From assembly GCA_963677325.2 (NCBI GenBank), contig CAXXGM010000003.1, positions 62,001 to 126,000 of the forward strand: a stretch of DNA of 64,000 bases. Direction: 5' to 3'. Source of the stretch: G963677325 sp963677325. GTDB taxonomy: Bacteria > Bacteroidota > Bacteroidia > Bacteroidales > Prolixibacteraceae. The notes below the pieces were generated by a model. The model was not told the origin of the DNA. It did no database searches and was given only the letters and a program-made list of their open reading frames with translations. Every line of letters starts with the position of its first letter. Within the stretch, counting starts at the first letter, position 1. Of this stretch, positions 25,365 to 34,458 are shown in pieces. A program made the translations under genes and the position numbers.

Positions 25365-26051
25365 CTATTTATTAAGCAGATTAGTAACTTCGTCAATTTG
25401 CTTTGCAAAATAAATACTTTTTTCGGGATATTTCAATTTTAATCTTTGAAAAGCATCGATGGCCTTTCCGTAAAGGCCCTGTTTTATATAAATTTTAGCA
25501 AGAGTTTCGGTGATGAACTCGTCATTAGGTTGGTCCGGTTCGTCCTCATCGCCCTCTGGATCGAAATCTTCCTCGCTATCCTGCCGGGTGAAATTCTTAA
25601 AAACGTCACTCTTGTTCTTAGTGGCAGACTCATTGATGTCTTTTACTAACTGAGCGAGGGTCTTTTCTGCATCAACTTCACCATCAAGCCGGTATGCTGA
25701 TTCGAGCAATTGAGGTTCAGGCTTTTTCCTTCCTGCGACCGGAAGCTGGATTGCAGAAGAGGATACGGTATTTTCGGCCGGAGTCGTAACATCTGTTTCC
25801 TGCTGTTTCTTCTCCTGTGGATTCAGTAAATGATAAAGAACTGTCCGGTCCGTGGCGTGAATGGCTGAAACTTTTAACTGACTCGCGAACCTGAAATTCT
25901 TCTCATTGGAAAGAGTGCGTACATAAAGCAAATGGGCGGTCTGGAAATACGGATATTCATCAAGAATTTCCTTCAACTCGGCGAGATTCTTCTCGTTGAG
26001 CTGATCCGGATTTTCCAGATAAAACAACATTTGTTCGCGTGTCATCGACAT
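25365..26051 (-). CDS. TPR-like protein of the secG-lptE block
   Basis: A 228-residue protein with no signal peptide. The N-terminal part (LNEKNLAELKEILDEYPYFQTAHLLYVRTL) and the C-terminal part (ETLAKIYIKQGLYGKAIDAFQRLKLKYPEKS) look like tetratricopeptide helices, separated by an acidic low-complexity stretch (EEDFDPEGDEDEPDQPNDE). In Bacteroidota such a gene regularly sits between lptE and secG. I choose ATG 26051, two bases after lptE's stop; the longer frame starts with TTG inside lptE. TPR proteins act as scaffolds; the partner here is unknown. Confidence 0.82.
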   Translation of the reverse strand: MSMTREQMLFYLENPDQLNEKNLAELKEILDEYPYFQTAHLLYVRTLSNEKNFRFASQLKVSAIHATDRTVLYHLLNPQEKKQQETDVTTPAENTVSSSAIQLPVAGRKKPEPQLLESAYRLDGEVDAEKTLAQLVKDINESATKNKSDVFKNFTRQDSEEDFDPEGDEDEPDQPNDEFITETLAKIYIKQGLYGKAIDAFQRLKLKYPEKSIYFAKQIDEVTNLLNK

Positions 26052-26053
26052 AC

Positions 26054-26590
26054 TTACCAACTCGCTACTGATTTGTTAAAAATATCTTCAACCAGCTGTT
26101 CGGTAATGGTATTCACTGCATCCGTTTCCACTTCAGCCAGCGCCCTTGTACTTTCCCAGTCAAAATAGGCTGAAAAATTGGTGTTAAAATCTTTCTCATG
26201 ATCTTTATTGTTCGTAAATTTCACATGCACAGTTACCGTAAGCCTGTTCATGGAGGCAAAATCTCTCCCTTGCTGGCTGGTCTGGATCGACTGAGGCCGG
26301 ACGTCATAACCGGTTATCTCTCCCGAAAACTCAAGATCTCCCTGATCCTTCCGGATCGATAAGCTGGTTTGGCTGACAAATTTGTCCTTTAATTTTTCAG
26401 TGAATACACTGCTCAAATTCGGATTGACAACCCTCGCTCGATTATTGAACAAATCAATAAATACCGTCTTCACCGAAGGAGAAATGGATGCTCCGGTGAA
26501 TGAATAATTGACTTTGCAGTTATATAAACCGAAGAAAATAACCAGTATTCCTGCCGAAAAGGTTAAAAATTTTTTTGTTTTTAGGCTCAT
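26054..26590 (-). CDS. lptE: LptE-like LPS-assembly lipoprotein
   Basis: A 178-residue outer-membrane lipoprotein: hydrophobic leader, lipobox FGLYNC with lipidated C25, then KVNYSFTGASISPSVKTVFI and ALAEVETDAVNTITEQLVEDIFNKS, a pattern typical of Bacteroidota LptE/LptE-like proteins. LptE plugs the LptD barrel during lipopolysaccharide insertion. It overlaps the upstream sigma-54 activator by four bases (ATGA), indicating translational coupling. lptD is not nearby. Confidence 0.88.
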   Translation of the reverse strand: MSLKTKKFLTFSAGILVIFFGLYNCKVNYSFTGASISPSVKTVFIDLFNNRARVVNPNLSSVFTEKLKDKFVSQTSLSIRKDQGDLEFSGEITGYDVRPQSIQTSQQGRDFASMNRLTVTVHVKFTNNKDHEKDFNTNFSAYFDWESTRALAEVETDAVNTITEQLVEDIFNKSVASW

Positions 26591-27822
26591 TTTGATTCAA
26601 TATTGTACTCTTTAATCTTCCGGTAAAGAGTGCGTTCGGATATTCCAAGCTCCTTGGCTGCCATTTTTCGTCTCCCGTTGTGTTTATCAAGCGATTTGAC
26701 GATCATTTCTATTTCTTTATCTTCCAGAGATAACGATTCTTCCACAAATTCTTCGGTGTCTTCAATGTTGTCCTGTCTCTTGATCATGACCGGTGAAGAG
26801 AATTCCGCCTGAGCCGGGTTATATTCTTCCTCAGGGTCATGAAATATCTTTCTGATGAGGGGAGTCGTATTGTCGTGAATTTTTGTAACCGGAACCTCCT
26901 GCTTAATATCATGAACCGTCTTCTTCAGATCATTCATGTCCTTTTTTAGGTCAAAAAGGATCTGGTAAAGAATTTCACGCTCGCTCCGGAAGGTTTTCTC
27001 ATCTGAAGTCTTGTCGTAAATAGCCGGCAAAGTAATGACATTATCCGAAGGAATATAATGAATAAGCTTTTCGGCTGTTATTTCCCGGTCCGTTTCAATG
27101 ATCGATATCTGTTCGGTAATATTTTTCAATTGACGTACATTTCCCGGCCAGCGATAGGCGGTCATTACCTTTTGCGCTTCTTCGGTCAGCCTGATCGGCG
27201 GCATTTTATACCTTTCGGCAAAATCATTGGCAAATTTCCGGAAAAGAAGCAGGATATCCTCTCCGCGCCGTCTCAAAGGAGAAATTTTTATCGGAACCGT
27301 ATTGAGCCGGTAAAAAAGATCTTCCCTGAATTTATTCTCTCTTATGGCAAGGGTTAAATCAACATTGGTTGCAGCGATAACCCGGACATCCGTTTTCTGT
27401 ACCTGGGATGAACCGACCCGTATAAATTCACCTGTTTCCAGAACCCTCAATAACCTTACCTGGGTGGACAGTGGCAATTCCCCGATTTCATCAAGAAATA
27501 ACGTCCCCCCGTCGGTCACTTCAAAATAACCTTTGCGGTCATTCATCGCCCCGGTAAACGAACCCTTTTCATGGCCAAAAAGCTCTGAATCAATAGTACC
27601 TTCCGGTATCGCGCCGCAGTTGACCGCTATGTATTTCCCATGTTTACGATGTGAATAATTATGAATGATCTGAGGAAAAGATTCCTTCCCGACACCGCTT
27701 TCTCCGCTGATGAGCACCGACAGATCGGTCGGCGCCACCTGAATGGCCACTTCGATGGCGCGTGTCAGTTCAGGATCATTCCCGATAATTCCAAATCTTT
27801 GCTTAATATCCTGGATATCCAT
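26587..27822 (-). CDS. Sigma-54-dependent transcriptional activator without receiver domain
   Basis: A 411-residue enhancer-binding protein. The AAA+ domain starts almost at the N-terminus: Walker A GESGVGKE at 40-47, the sigma-54 contact loop GSFTGA at 87-92, Walker B TLFLDEIGE with D111/E112 and the sensor block REDLFYRLNTVPI. A linker with a coiled-coil-like stretch (FDLKKDMNDLKKTVHDIKQE) leads to a Fis-type helix-turn-helix (RRKMAAKELGISERTLYRKIKEYNI). With no N-terminal sensory domain, activity may be set by expression or protein partners. It is the first gene of the lptE-TPR-secG operon, a conserved order in Bacteroidota. Confidence 0.94.
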   Translation of the reverse strand: MDIQDIKQRFGIIGNDPELTRAIEVAIQVAPTDLSVLISGESGVGKESFPQIIHNYSHRKHGKYIAVNCGAIPEGTIDSELFGHEKGSFTGAMNDRKGYFEVTDGGTLFLDEIGELPLSTQVRLLRVLETGEFIRVGSSQVQKTDVRVIAATNVDLTLAIRENKFREDLFYRLNTVPIKISPLRRRGEDILLLFRKFANDFAERYKMPPIRLTEEAQKVMTAYRWPGNVRQLKNITEQISIIETDREITAEKLIHYIPSDNVITLPAIYDKTSDEKTFRSEREILYQILFDLKKDMNDLKKTVHDIKQEVPVTKIHDNTTPLIRKIFHDPEEEYNPAQAEFSSPVMIKRQDNIEDTEEFVEESLSLEDKEIEMIVKSLDKHNGRRKMAAKELGISERTLYRKIKEYNIESK

Positions 27823-27908
27823 GTAAATTCATTAGAAATTTTTGCCAATACAAATTTATAATTTATCTCAGCATTTTGTTACAGTATTTCCGCATTGTGC
27901 GGATTTGT

Positions 27909-28025
27909 AGAGACAAGGCACCGCCTTGTCTCTGCTTTTTGTTGTAAATCGGTAGAGACAAGGCATTGCCTTGTCTCTGCTTCTTGATGTAAATTGGTGA
28001 TGACAAGGCATTGCCTTGTCTCTAC
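27909..28025. repeat. Three successive hairpin repeats
   Basis: AGAGACAAGGC ... GCCTTGTCTCT occurs at 27909-27933 and 27954-27978, and a slightly altered third copy lies at 28002-28021; spacing is about 45 bases. Each is a near-perfect palindrome. From memory, this palindrome class recurs in intergenic regions of several phyla. It lies between the stop of the M64 peptidase and the leader of the sigma-54 activator and may halt transcription from upstream. Confidence 0.85.
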
Positions 28026-28035
28026 CGCCACCAAA

Positions 28036-29313
28036 TTATTTAGTATTCAATCGGATAACTTCTGTTATTGCTCTTTCACATACCGGGCAAAAATGCGATG
28101 TTTCATTGGATTTCATCCTGCAATCTTCCATGGGAGAATAAATACCTTTTGACATATAACCTCCTCCTTCAAAAGCTCCCGTTTTAGAAGAATATTCAGA
28201 AAATCGGGGGGTGGGAATTGGAGTGGATCCATCCACCATTCCTTTCCATTTTGAACCGAAATCGACCAGCGTGGTCAGGTTGGGTTCCCACGGTTCAGTT
28301 TTCAGATCGTAATAATCCTCAAAGGCCACTTCCGAGGTGTAGTATTCATCTCCCAGACCGGCAAAGCTGTGGCCGAATTCATGAATAAAGACCTTTGGCG
28401 AGAGTTTATGGTCGGATGTGCAGACATTGAGAAAATTATAAAATCCCCCGCCCCCGTATTGGTTTGAATTGACCAGTATGATCACCTGATCGTATGGAAT
28501 CCCTGCAGCCATATCATGAATGGTTTTCATATCCGGGGTGGTCAGATATCTTGAAATATTGAAAGTGTAAAAACTGCTGTTAAAAACGGTATTCCTGTAA
28601 ATCCGTTCTCCCGGGATGTCGGTTCCCGATTCCTGTGAGGGCGTTTCAAGAGCGTAGATGTTGAAATAATTCTTCATTTTTGAAAAAGGTGCGGCCTTGA
28701 AAAGAGAATCCGTCAGGGTTTTGCAGTCTTTTAAAAATTTATTCATTTCGCTTTCCGTGTAGCCTTCTGCAAGAAAGGCTATGTCTATTTTATGGCTCGG
28801 ATCTCCTGATAAAAGAAGGTCCTTTTTCCTGACAGGGACAGAATTTTCATTAATAATAAAATAATCCGAAGGATGGACCACCGCGGAATACACAGATTCA
28901 AAACTTCCATCACGCCTCCTTTGATCGATCTCTATCCTGACCGCTGATTTTGGGAATGGGAATCTTAAAACCTGGTAAAAGGAGCGGCTTATCTTTTTTG
29001 CTTCAGGAGTCGTCTGCCATTCCTGGAATAATGGACAAAATCCCTTTAAATAGATCAGTTCTCCGCTCTTCTGATCAAAAATACGATACTGGTAGGTCCC
29101 GAGATTCAATGTGTCAACAAGAAATTTTCTGGACCCTGCCCATATTTTTTCTTTTTTTATTTCAGAAGGGAAGACATAAGTTGTATCGGAATTCCCTGCC
29201 AGCAGATAATCGAACCGCAGAACTTCCGGAGTAAAATATTGGTCAAAATCGGGGCCAGCCCATGTGCTAAAAGGGATGATAATCAAAAATAACCTGAATA
29301 AAATTTTTTTCAT
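28036..29313 (-). CDS. Secreted M64-family metallopeptidase
   Basis: A 425-residue exported protease of peptidase family M64 (IgA peptidase type). A signal peptide (MKKILFRLFLIIIPFSTWA) is followed by an N-terminal beta-domain, then the catalytic domain with IDIAFLAEGYTESEM, DQVIILVNSNQYGGGGFYN and the zinc motif HEFGHSFAGLGDEYY. The C-terminal CRMKSN...FCPVCERAI holds paired cysteines. I start at ATG 29313; the frame extends two codons to a GTG at 29319. The M64 prototype cleaves immunoglobulin A, but environmental members exist and the substrate is unknown. It is transcribed alone. Confidence 0.92.
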   Translation of the reverse strand: MKKILFRLFLIIIPFSTWAGPDFDQYFTPEVLRFDYLLAGNSDTTYVFPSEIKKEKIWAGSRKFLVDTLNLGTYQYRIFDQKSGELIYLKGFCPLFQEWQTTPEAKKISRSFYQVLRFPFPKSAVRIEIDQRRRDGSFESVYSAVVHPSDYFIINENSVPVRKKDLLLSGDPSHKIDIAFLAEGYTESEMNKFLKDCKTLTDSLFKAAPFSKMKNYFNIYALETPSQESGTDIPGERIYRNTVFNSSFYTFNISRYLTTPDMKTIHDMAAGIPYDQVIILVNSNQYGGGGFYNFLNVCTSDHKLSPKVFIHEFGHSFAGLGDEYYTSEVAFEDYYDLKTEPWEPNLTTLVDFGSKWKGMVDGSTPIPTPRFSEYSSKTGAFEGGGYMSKGIYSPMEDCRMKSNETSHFCPVCERAITEVIRLNTK

Positions 29314-29473
29314 GCTCACTAGAAAGTATAATTTTGCGCACTGCCAGCCTTCTCCATAAAATCCCTTAGCTTATAACTGCAGATCGCTTTTAAGTTTCTT
29401 TTTTATCTACTTTCGTTACTTTTGTAACGTTACATCAAATGTAGTAATTTCTAACAAGATAATTTTTTTGCTT

Positions 29474-30715
29474 ATGTCTCTGTTGTATGAAATGATCAAA
29501 GAACTACTGCTGGATTACAGGATCTATCCCAAACTGGCCATCTATGGCGCCGCGTTGGGAACCTTCGTCTTCCTGGTAATTTTTTCCATGATACTCTTTT
29601 TCATCAGCAAAATGATCGTGTTACGGATCATTGGGAGAGTGGTCAGACGGACAAAAGGAATGTGGGGAATTTTTCTCTTCCATCATAGAGTCTTTCAGAT
29701 TCTGATCCATATTTTACCGGCTGTGATGATATACGGCTCCTCAGGTTTTGCAGATCCTGACATACTCTGGCTCCCCGGTTTTATCCTTGGAATTGCGCGA
29801 TTGTATATTTTAATCATCTTTATTTCCGCCTGTCTCCGGTTCCTGGATGCGGCTCTGGATATTTATGAAACTTATCCTTACGCGAAAGAACGCACGATAA
29901 AGGGTTACGTTCAGTTAATGAAGATCCTGATCTGGTGCGCAGGTGGTATTTTTATGCTGGCCATCCTGATGGGGCAAAATCCGACGACCATCCTGGCCGG
30001 TTTGGGTGCATTAACTGCTGTGCTGGCCTTTGTCTTCAAGGATCCCATTCTCGGATTTGTGGCCAGTATTCAGCTGGCAGCTAATAAAATGGTCAAACAG
30101 GGCGACTGGATCACGCTCCCAAAATACGAAATCGACGGCACGGTTCAGGATATCACCCTGACCACCGTTAAAATTCAAAACTGGGATAAAACCATCACCA
30201 CCATTCCTACTTATTCCCTGGTTTCAGAACCGATGAAAAACTGGAACGGAATGATCGAATCCGGCGGAAGGCGAATTCAGCGCTCTGTCAGCATCGACAT
30301 GACAAGCATTAAATTTTGTGATACGATTTTAATGGACAAACTGAGGAAGTTTCCTCAACTGATGGAACTGATCCAAACAGCAGAAACCGGGGAAAAGCAA
30401 AATGAGAAGGCTCTCTCCGGCTACGGCTTTACCAACCTGACTTTATTTAAGAAATACATCGAGATTTATTGTAGTTCTCATCCTTCTGTTCATCAGGAAA
30501 TGGCCAAAATGGTGCGCCTGCTGCCTTCCGGTGAAAGCGGGCTGCCATTGGAGATCACCTTCTTCAGTAAAGAACAGGATGCAGATCCCTATGAGCGGCT
30601 CCAATCCTCCTTCTTCGACCATATTTTGGCTATTCTTCCGGAATTTGAATTGCGTGTTTTCCAGAATCCAACCGGAAATATTCAGTTTATACCGGACCGC
30701 GTAAAAAATAGCTGA
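29474..30715 (+). CDS. MscS-family mechanosensitive channel (YbdG/MscM-like)
   Basis: A 413-residue inner-membrane protein with about five hydrophobic helices, then the pore-lining and beta-domain region typical of MscS: LAGLGALTAVLAFVFKDP, VKQGDWI and DGTVQDITLTTVKIQNWD. The extra blocks TIPTYSLVSEPMKNWNGM and GGRRIQRSVSIDM match the YbdG miniconductance branch, which releases solutes on hypo-osmotic shock. ATG 29474 is preferred over an in-frame TTG two codons earlier. It is divergent from the M64 peptidase gene and may be followed in the same direction by the AsnC-type regulator. Confidence 0.92.
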   Translation: MSLLYEMIKELLLDYRIYPKLAIYGAALGTFVFLVIFSMILFFISKMIVLRIIGRVVRRTKGMWGIFLFHHRVFQILIHILPAVMIYGSSGFADPDILWLPGFILGIARLYILIIFISACLRFLDAALDIYETYPYAKERTIKGYVQLMKILIWCAGGIFMLAILMGQNPTTILAGLGALTAVLAFVFKDPILGFVASIQLAANKMVKQGDWITLPKYEIDGTVQDITLTTVKIQNWDKTITTIPTYSLVSEPMKNWNGMIESGGRRIQRSVSIDMTSIKFCDTILMDKLRKFPQLMELIQTAETGEKQNEKALSGYGFTNLTLFKKYIEIYCSSHPSVHQEMAKMVRLLPSGESGLPLEITFFSKEQDADPYERLQSSFFDHILAILPEFELRVFQNPTGNIQFIPDRVKNS

Positions 30716-30822
30716 TCAGGGGCAAAAAAAGCTTTCAAAAAATAAAACAATCTGTTGAATTTTTTGAAAAAAGTTAAGAATTACAAAATATTTAGACATT
30801 TTTGCATCAAATTGAAAGCAAC

Positions 30823-31323
30823 GTGAAAAAGAATAGTATAGAACTCGAAGAAGATTTTAAAGAGCAGTCAGTCCATATTGATGAGCTTGATCGTAAGATT
30901 CTTAAACTAATTACTTCCAATGCCAGGATCCCTTTCCTTGAAGTCGCAAGGGAATGCGGAGTATCGGGTGCCGCCATCCATCAGAGAGTGCAGCGATTGG
31001 CGGCCATCGGAGTCGTCACCGGATCTGAATTCATTGTCAGCCCTCAGAAACTGGGATACAACACCACCGCTTACATGGGTATCTACCTTGAAAAGGCCAG
31101 CTATGATAAACGGGTCTTAACCGAATTGCGCGAAATACCGGAAGTCGTCGAATGTCATCATACAACGGGTCAGTATGCCATTTTCATCAAGATCCAGACC
31201 AAGACAAACAAGCATCTGATGAAAATCATTGATACCGATTTGAGGGCCATTGAAGGCATCGCCCGGACCGAAACGTTCATCTCCCTGGAAGAAGATTTCA
31301 AAAGACAGATCACTTTAAAGTAA
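30823..31323 (+). CDS. Lrp/AsnC-family transcriptional regulator
   Basis: A protein of about 166 residues with an N-terminal helix-turn-helix (LDRKILKLITSNARIPFLEVARECGVSGAAIHQRVQRL) and a C-terminal RAM ligand-binding domain (YMGIYLEKASY...VVECHHTTGQYAIFIKIQT). Lrp/AsnC proteins form octamers and respond to amino acids. Two starts are possible: TTG 30802 and GTG 30823. I prefer GTG, because a near-consensus -7 box (CATTTTTG, 30797-30804) would overlap the TTG. No target operon is adjacent. Confidence 0.92.
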   Translation: MKKNSIELEEDFKEQSVHIDELDRKILKLITSNARIPFLEVARECGVSGAAIHQRVQRLAAIGVVTGSEFIVSPQKLGYNTTAYMGIYLEKASYDKRVLTELREIPEVVECHHTTGQYAIFIKIQTKTNKHLMKIIDTDLRAIEGIARTETFISLEEDFKRQITLK

Positions 31324-31490
31324 AAAGACATTCCGTTGAAATAAATGACCGGTCCCTGTAAAGTAAAAAGGGCCGGTTTCAGGATGTAAGAAGATGGATC
31401 CCTTAAGGTAAAAAGACATTTCTTTGAAATAAAAGGCCGGTTTCAGAGTGTTATTGGATAGATCCTGTAAGGTTAAAAGACAAATTGCGA
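31319..31490. repeat. Degenerate direct repeats after the AsnC gene
   Basis: The pattern GTAAAAAGACATT...TTGAAATAAA followed by GGCCGGTTTC (or GACCGGTCCC) appears three times, starting near 31319, 31408 and 31470, with spacings of about 88 and 62 bases and growing divergence. The first copy overlaps the AsnC stop codon. No gene is present. It may be a local duplication series of the gene's 3' end. Confidence 0.55.
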
Positions 31491-31533
31491 TGAAATAAAA
31501 GGCGGATTCCCGAAAAGCAATTCCCTTTTCATA

Positions 31534-31574
31534 TAAAAAATCAGGCGGGCAGGTTTATCCTGCCCGCTCTTTTT
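31534..31574. terminator. Bidirectional terminator
   Basis: GCGGGCAGG and CCTGCCCGC form a 9-bp GC stem (31545-31567) followed by TCTTTTT on the plus strand, with AAAAAA on the other side serving the minus strand. It lies between the convergent AsnC-type and DUF3127 genes. From 31575 to 31840 I see nothing further. Confidence 0.88.
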
Positions 31575-31840
31575 CGCTACCTCTCCCCTATATCCTCCCC
31601 TTACCTTCTTCTGTGTTTATTTGTACATCATTCGATTAGATACGAATAAACTAAGAACAAACTACCTGTAATCTACGAACAAAGGCCGGAGATGATACAG
31701 AGAGACGAAGAGTAATGAAAAGAGAACCTGTACGTTGGGATTTATAAAGTGAGAATATAAAAAAGGCTCAGATAGTACCGGTTTATTCATCGCAGGATTA
31801 CCAGTAGTAGTTGAGCCTCTCTTATTCAGAATGGTTCCAA

Positions 31841-32209
31841 TCAGAAGGGAAGATCATCGCCTTCACCCGATTCGGAAATCGGGGGGACATCAGCCGGTGT
31901 GTAAGGAGGTGGGGTGACTGCAGCGTTTGTTTCGTTGGTTCGTTCCACGCGAAAGGCATTGATGTTGTGATACCACTTTTCATTGAATTCACGGGATTCG
32001 ATGTTGAAGAAAACTTCCACATCGGTACCGGGCGTCATTCCATTCAGCGATGCTGCTTTATCATTGAATAAAGTGAAACATATCTTTTTAGGAAACTGAT
32101 CTTCCGTCGATTCTACCACGAAGTCCTGCTTTTTCCATTCGCCGCGGGCGCTGGTCCCTTTTTGTTCGGGGAGAATCTTTATGACTTTGCCTTTTATTCT
32201 GAGACTCAT
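31841..32209 (-). CDS. DUF3127 protein with SSB-like acidic tail
   Basis: A 122-residue small protein matching the DUF3127 family of Bacteroidota, predicted to have an OB-like fold (SLRIKGKVIKILPEQKG, RGEWKKQDFVVES, EVFFNIESREFNEKWYHNINAFRVER). A proline-rich linker (TPPPYTPADVPP) leads to the C-terminal tip EGDDLPF. That tip closely resembles the DDDIPF tail by which bacterial single-stranded DNA-binding protein recruits partners. It may be an SSB-like protein, but DNA binding has not been shown to my knowledge. It is monocistronic. Confidence 0.85.
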   Translation of the reverse strand: MSLRIKGKVIKILPEQKGTSARGEWKKQDFVVESTEDQFPKKICFTLFNDKAASLNGMTPGTDVEVFFNIESREFNEKWYHNINAFRVERTNETNAAVTPPPYTPADVPPISESGEGDDLPF

Positions 32210-32231
32210 TTTACATGTTATTTAAGTTATG

Positions 32232-32279
32232 CAAAAATAAAACAGGATCCGGGATAATGTAATCCTGGACCCTGTTTTA
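32232..32279 (-). terminator. Terminator of the FKBP gene
   Basis: AAACAGGATCCGGG and CCTGGACCCTGTTT pair over about 12 of 14 positions. On the minus strand the hairpin is followed by TTTTATTTTTG. It lies 25 bases past the FKBP stop codon. Confidence 0.8.
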
Positions 32280-32303
32280 TTCAAGAAATATTTTTTTGAA
32301 AGA

Positions 32304-33002
32304 TTATTTCTTAATCTCAAGAAGTTCTACTTCGAAAATCAAAACGGAATTAGGTTTGATTTCTGTACCCATACTGCGTTCGCCGTAACCAAGGGCTGCA
32401 GGAACATATAATTTGTATTTAGATCCGACTGTCATCAGCTGGAGACCTTCGGTCCATGCAGGAATTACTTGGTTTAAAGGGAATTTGGCCGGTTCTTTGC
32501 CTTCCGAGCTGTCAAATACCTTACCTTCGATGGTCGTACCTTTATAATTAACCTTCACGGTATCGGTAGGGATAGGTTTCGAACCATTACCTTCTTTGAT
32601 CACTTCGTACTGAAGACCGCTGGCTGTGGTTTTTACGCCTGATTTCTTGGCATTTTCATCAAGAAATTTCTTTCCGGCTTTAAGATTTTCAGTGCTTTCT
32701 ACAGCCTGTGCCTTCATGAAATAACTTTCGGTAACTTTTTGAAGCTTTTCAAGCGGAATTTTTGGTTCTTTTCCGCGGAGAGCTTCGTTAAACGCTGCAA
32801 GGATGATGTCATGATTGAGATTTTTTCCACCCGGAGCTGTAGGGAGACCTTTGTTAAGTTGGGTACCAAATTGAGTGCCAATGGCATAAGCCGTTGAATC
32901 AGCCAGTGTTTTTAAATCGCTTTTTGAAGTTTTAAAGGTGTTGCATGATGCAAATGCCAATGAACCAGCAACCAAAGTGACGATGAAAGATTTAATTTGC
33001 AT
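32304..33002 (-). CDS. FKBP-type peptidyl-prolyl isomerase lipoprotein
   Basis: A 232-residue lipoprotein of the FkpA/Mip type. The lipobox SLAFASC gives C20 as the lipidated residue. An N-terminal dimerisation helix region (about 25-120) is followed by the FKBP domain (about 125-232) with VKVNYKGTTIEGKVFDSSEG, FPLNQVIPAWTEGLQLM, YKLYVPAALGYGERS and VLIFEVELLEI. It should fold envelope proteins in the periplasm. It stands alone with its own terminator. Confidence 0.93.
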   Translation of the reverse strand: MQIKSFIVTLVAGSLAFASCNTFKTSKSDLKTLADSTAYAIGTQFGTQLNKGLPTAPGGKNLNHDIILAAFNEALRGKEPKIPLEKLQKVTESYFMKAQAVESTENLKAGKKFLDENAKKSGVKTTASGLQYEVIKEGNGSKPIPTDTVKVNYKGTTIEGKVFDSSEGKEPAKFPLNQVIPAWTEGLQLMTVGSKYKLYVPAALGYGERSMGTEIKPNSVLIFEVELLEIKK

Positions 33003-33215
33003 AACTGTTTTGTATCAATGTTTAATAGTTTTCTCTAAAAGTTGCGAAGATAGAAATTAAATTTTTAATTAATAAGGAACATTTAATAATAAATAATTCA
33101 TTTAGGTTTTATTAAGAAGTTGTTGTGATGTCCTGATGTGCTGATTTGCCGGTGAAATGGGACACAAAGAGGTTCTTATGCCCCTAATGTATAGATGATC
33201 CCATCCATGAGCCTA

Positions 33216-33758
33216 TTAACCTGAACTCGATCTAAGCAATGGATAAGACAGTGCTTGATTGTTTGAGTGCTAATGTTGTTTTCGATAACCTAATCTAAAA
33301 AAAACACCTCAGTAGATGGGATCGATTTTACCCTTTCACCAACCTAATTACCTGATTTAATTAGGTGATTAGGTAAATTTTTCTCCCTCGACCATTTCTC
33401 TTATGTAACATCCCCTGGTTATGCTGTAGATCACACATTCAACCCCTTCGGGGCTGGGCAGGAGGGTACATTTCCTGCCACCGGCTTCACCGGAGGTTAT
33501 GCATATTCAGCCCTTCGGGCAGGGGGGACAGATTGCTTTTCAGGGCTAAACTCTTCTCCCGAAGGGAGTAAACGTGAATAACCCCCAATGGAATTGGGGG
33601 AAAGTAGATCCACCACCCCCACAGCCCCGATAGGGGTTGAATGTGTATGGATATAACACCTCTGTTATTTGCGCTGGACTGGATTTTTTGATCCTGTGGG
33701 ACTACTGAGGTGTTTTCGACAGATTAGGTTATCTATTCCTTAGATCGAACTCACGTTA
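33216..33758. mobile_element. MITE type 1, long form
   Basis: A 543-bp gene-free element. Its ends TTAACCTGAACTCGATCTAA and TTAGATCGAACTCACGTTA are inverted, with a second inverted pair further in (AACACCTCAGTAG / CTACTGAGGTGTT). The core (about 33434-33645) is a GC-rich hairpin cluster bounded by CACATTCAACCCC and GGGGTTGAATGTG. The short direct repeat TATTA flanks it if the element is taken to begin at ACCTG, suggesting transposition. It fills most of the gap between the FKBP gene and mnmD. Confidence 0.8.
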
Positions 33759-33777
33759 TTAACAACATATTATCTCA

Positions 33778-34458
33778 TCAACACATCAGCACATCATCAC
33801 GTTTTGTTGCTCTTAACATTTCTCTTTTGCCGGGAGGCCCGGGAATTCGTTCTGTTACGAACCCTGAGTGATTCAAGGCCCGCCTTACGGATCCTTTGGC
33901 GCAGTAGGTCACCAGTTTACCGTTCCAGGAAGTATGAGCATAGAGTGAATTGAATATGGACAAATCCCATAGTTCGGGCTGTTTCTCCGGGGAGAATGCA
34001 TCAAAAAAAATCAGATCCAGTTCCGGAATCAGATCGAAATCAAAGGTGGCTAAATCCCCGGATATTTTATGAAGAATAAAATGATCCGAAAGTTTTATTT
34101 CTTCATTCCAGGGAGCCTTATGCATCCCTGAGAAGGTACCGGTTTTATCATCCAGGTAAGATGAGTAATTTAATGACTCAATTATCTCATCTGAAAGAGG
34201 GTATTTTTCAATGCTGAAATAATGGATGTCAAGGCCTTTTTTACTGGATTCCAGAAAAGTTAACCAGGCATTGAGTCCGGTTCCAAATCCTGCCTCAAAT
34301 ATCGTAAGCGGAGAATGCTGACAGGTTAACAGGCCGGCTTCTATAAAGACATGTCTGGATTCCTGAACCGCACCAAAAGTGGAGTGATAGTGCTCATCAA
34401 TGTTCCGAACATACAAGGTGTCTGAACCGTCGGCCGTCTTAATTATTTCGGGTTTCAA
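33778..34458 (-). CDS. mnmD: tRNA 5-methylaminomethyl-2-thiouridine methyltransferase MnmD
   Basis: A 226-residue SAM-dependent methyltransferase matching the MTase half of MnmC. The SAM loop is IFEAGFGTGLNAWLT and the family signature is FFDAFSPEKQPELW, with the C-terminal GPPGKREMLRA. It performs the last methylation of mnm5(s2)U34, downstream of MnmG made earlier in this window. In E. coli it is fused to an FAD oxidase (MnmC1); here it is stand-alone, as in several other phyla. It is divergent from the Sua5-like gene and follows a MITE. Confidence 0.9.
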   Translation of the reverse strand: MKPEIIKTADGSDTLYVRNIDEHYHSTFGAVQESRHVFIEAGLLTCQHSPLTIFEAGFGTGLNAWLTFLESSKKGLDIHYFSIEKYPLSDEIIESLNYSSYLDDKTGTFSGMHKAPWNEEIKLSDHFILHKISGDLATFDFDLIPELDLIFFDAFSPEKQPELWDLSIFNSLYAHTSWNGKLVTYCAKGSVRRALNHSGFVTERIPGPPGKREMLRATKRDDVLMC

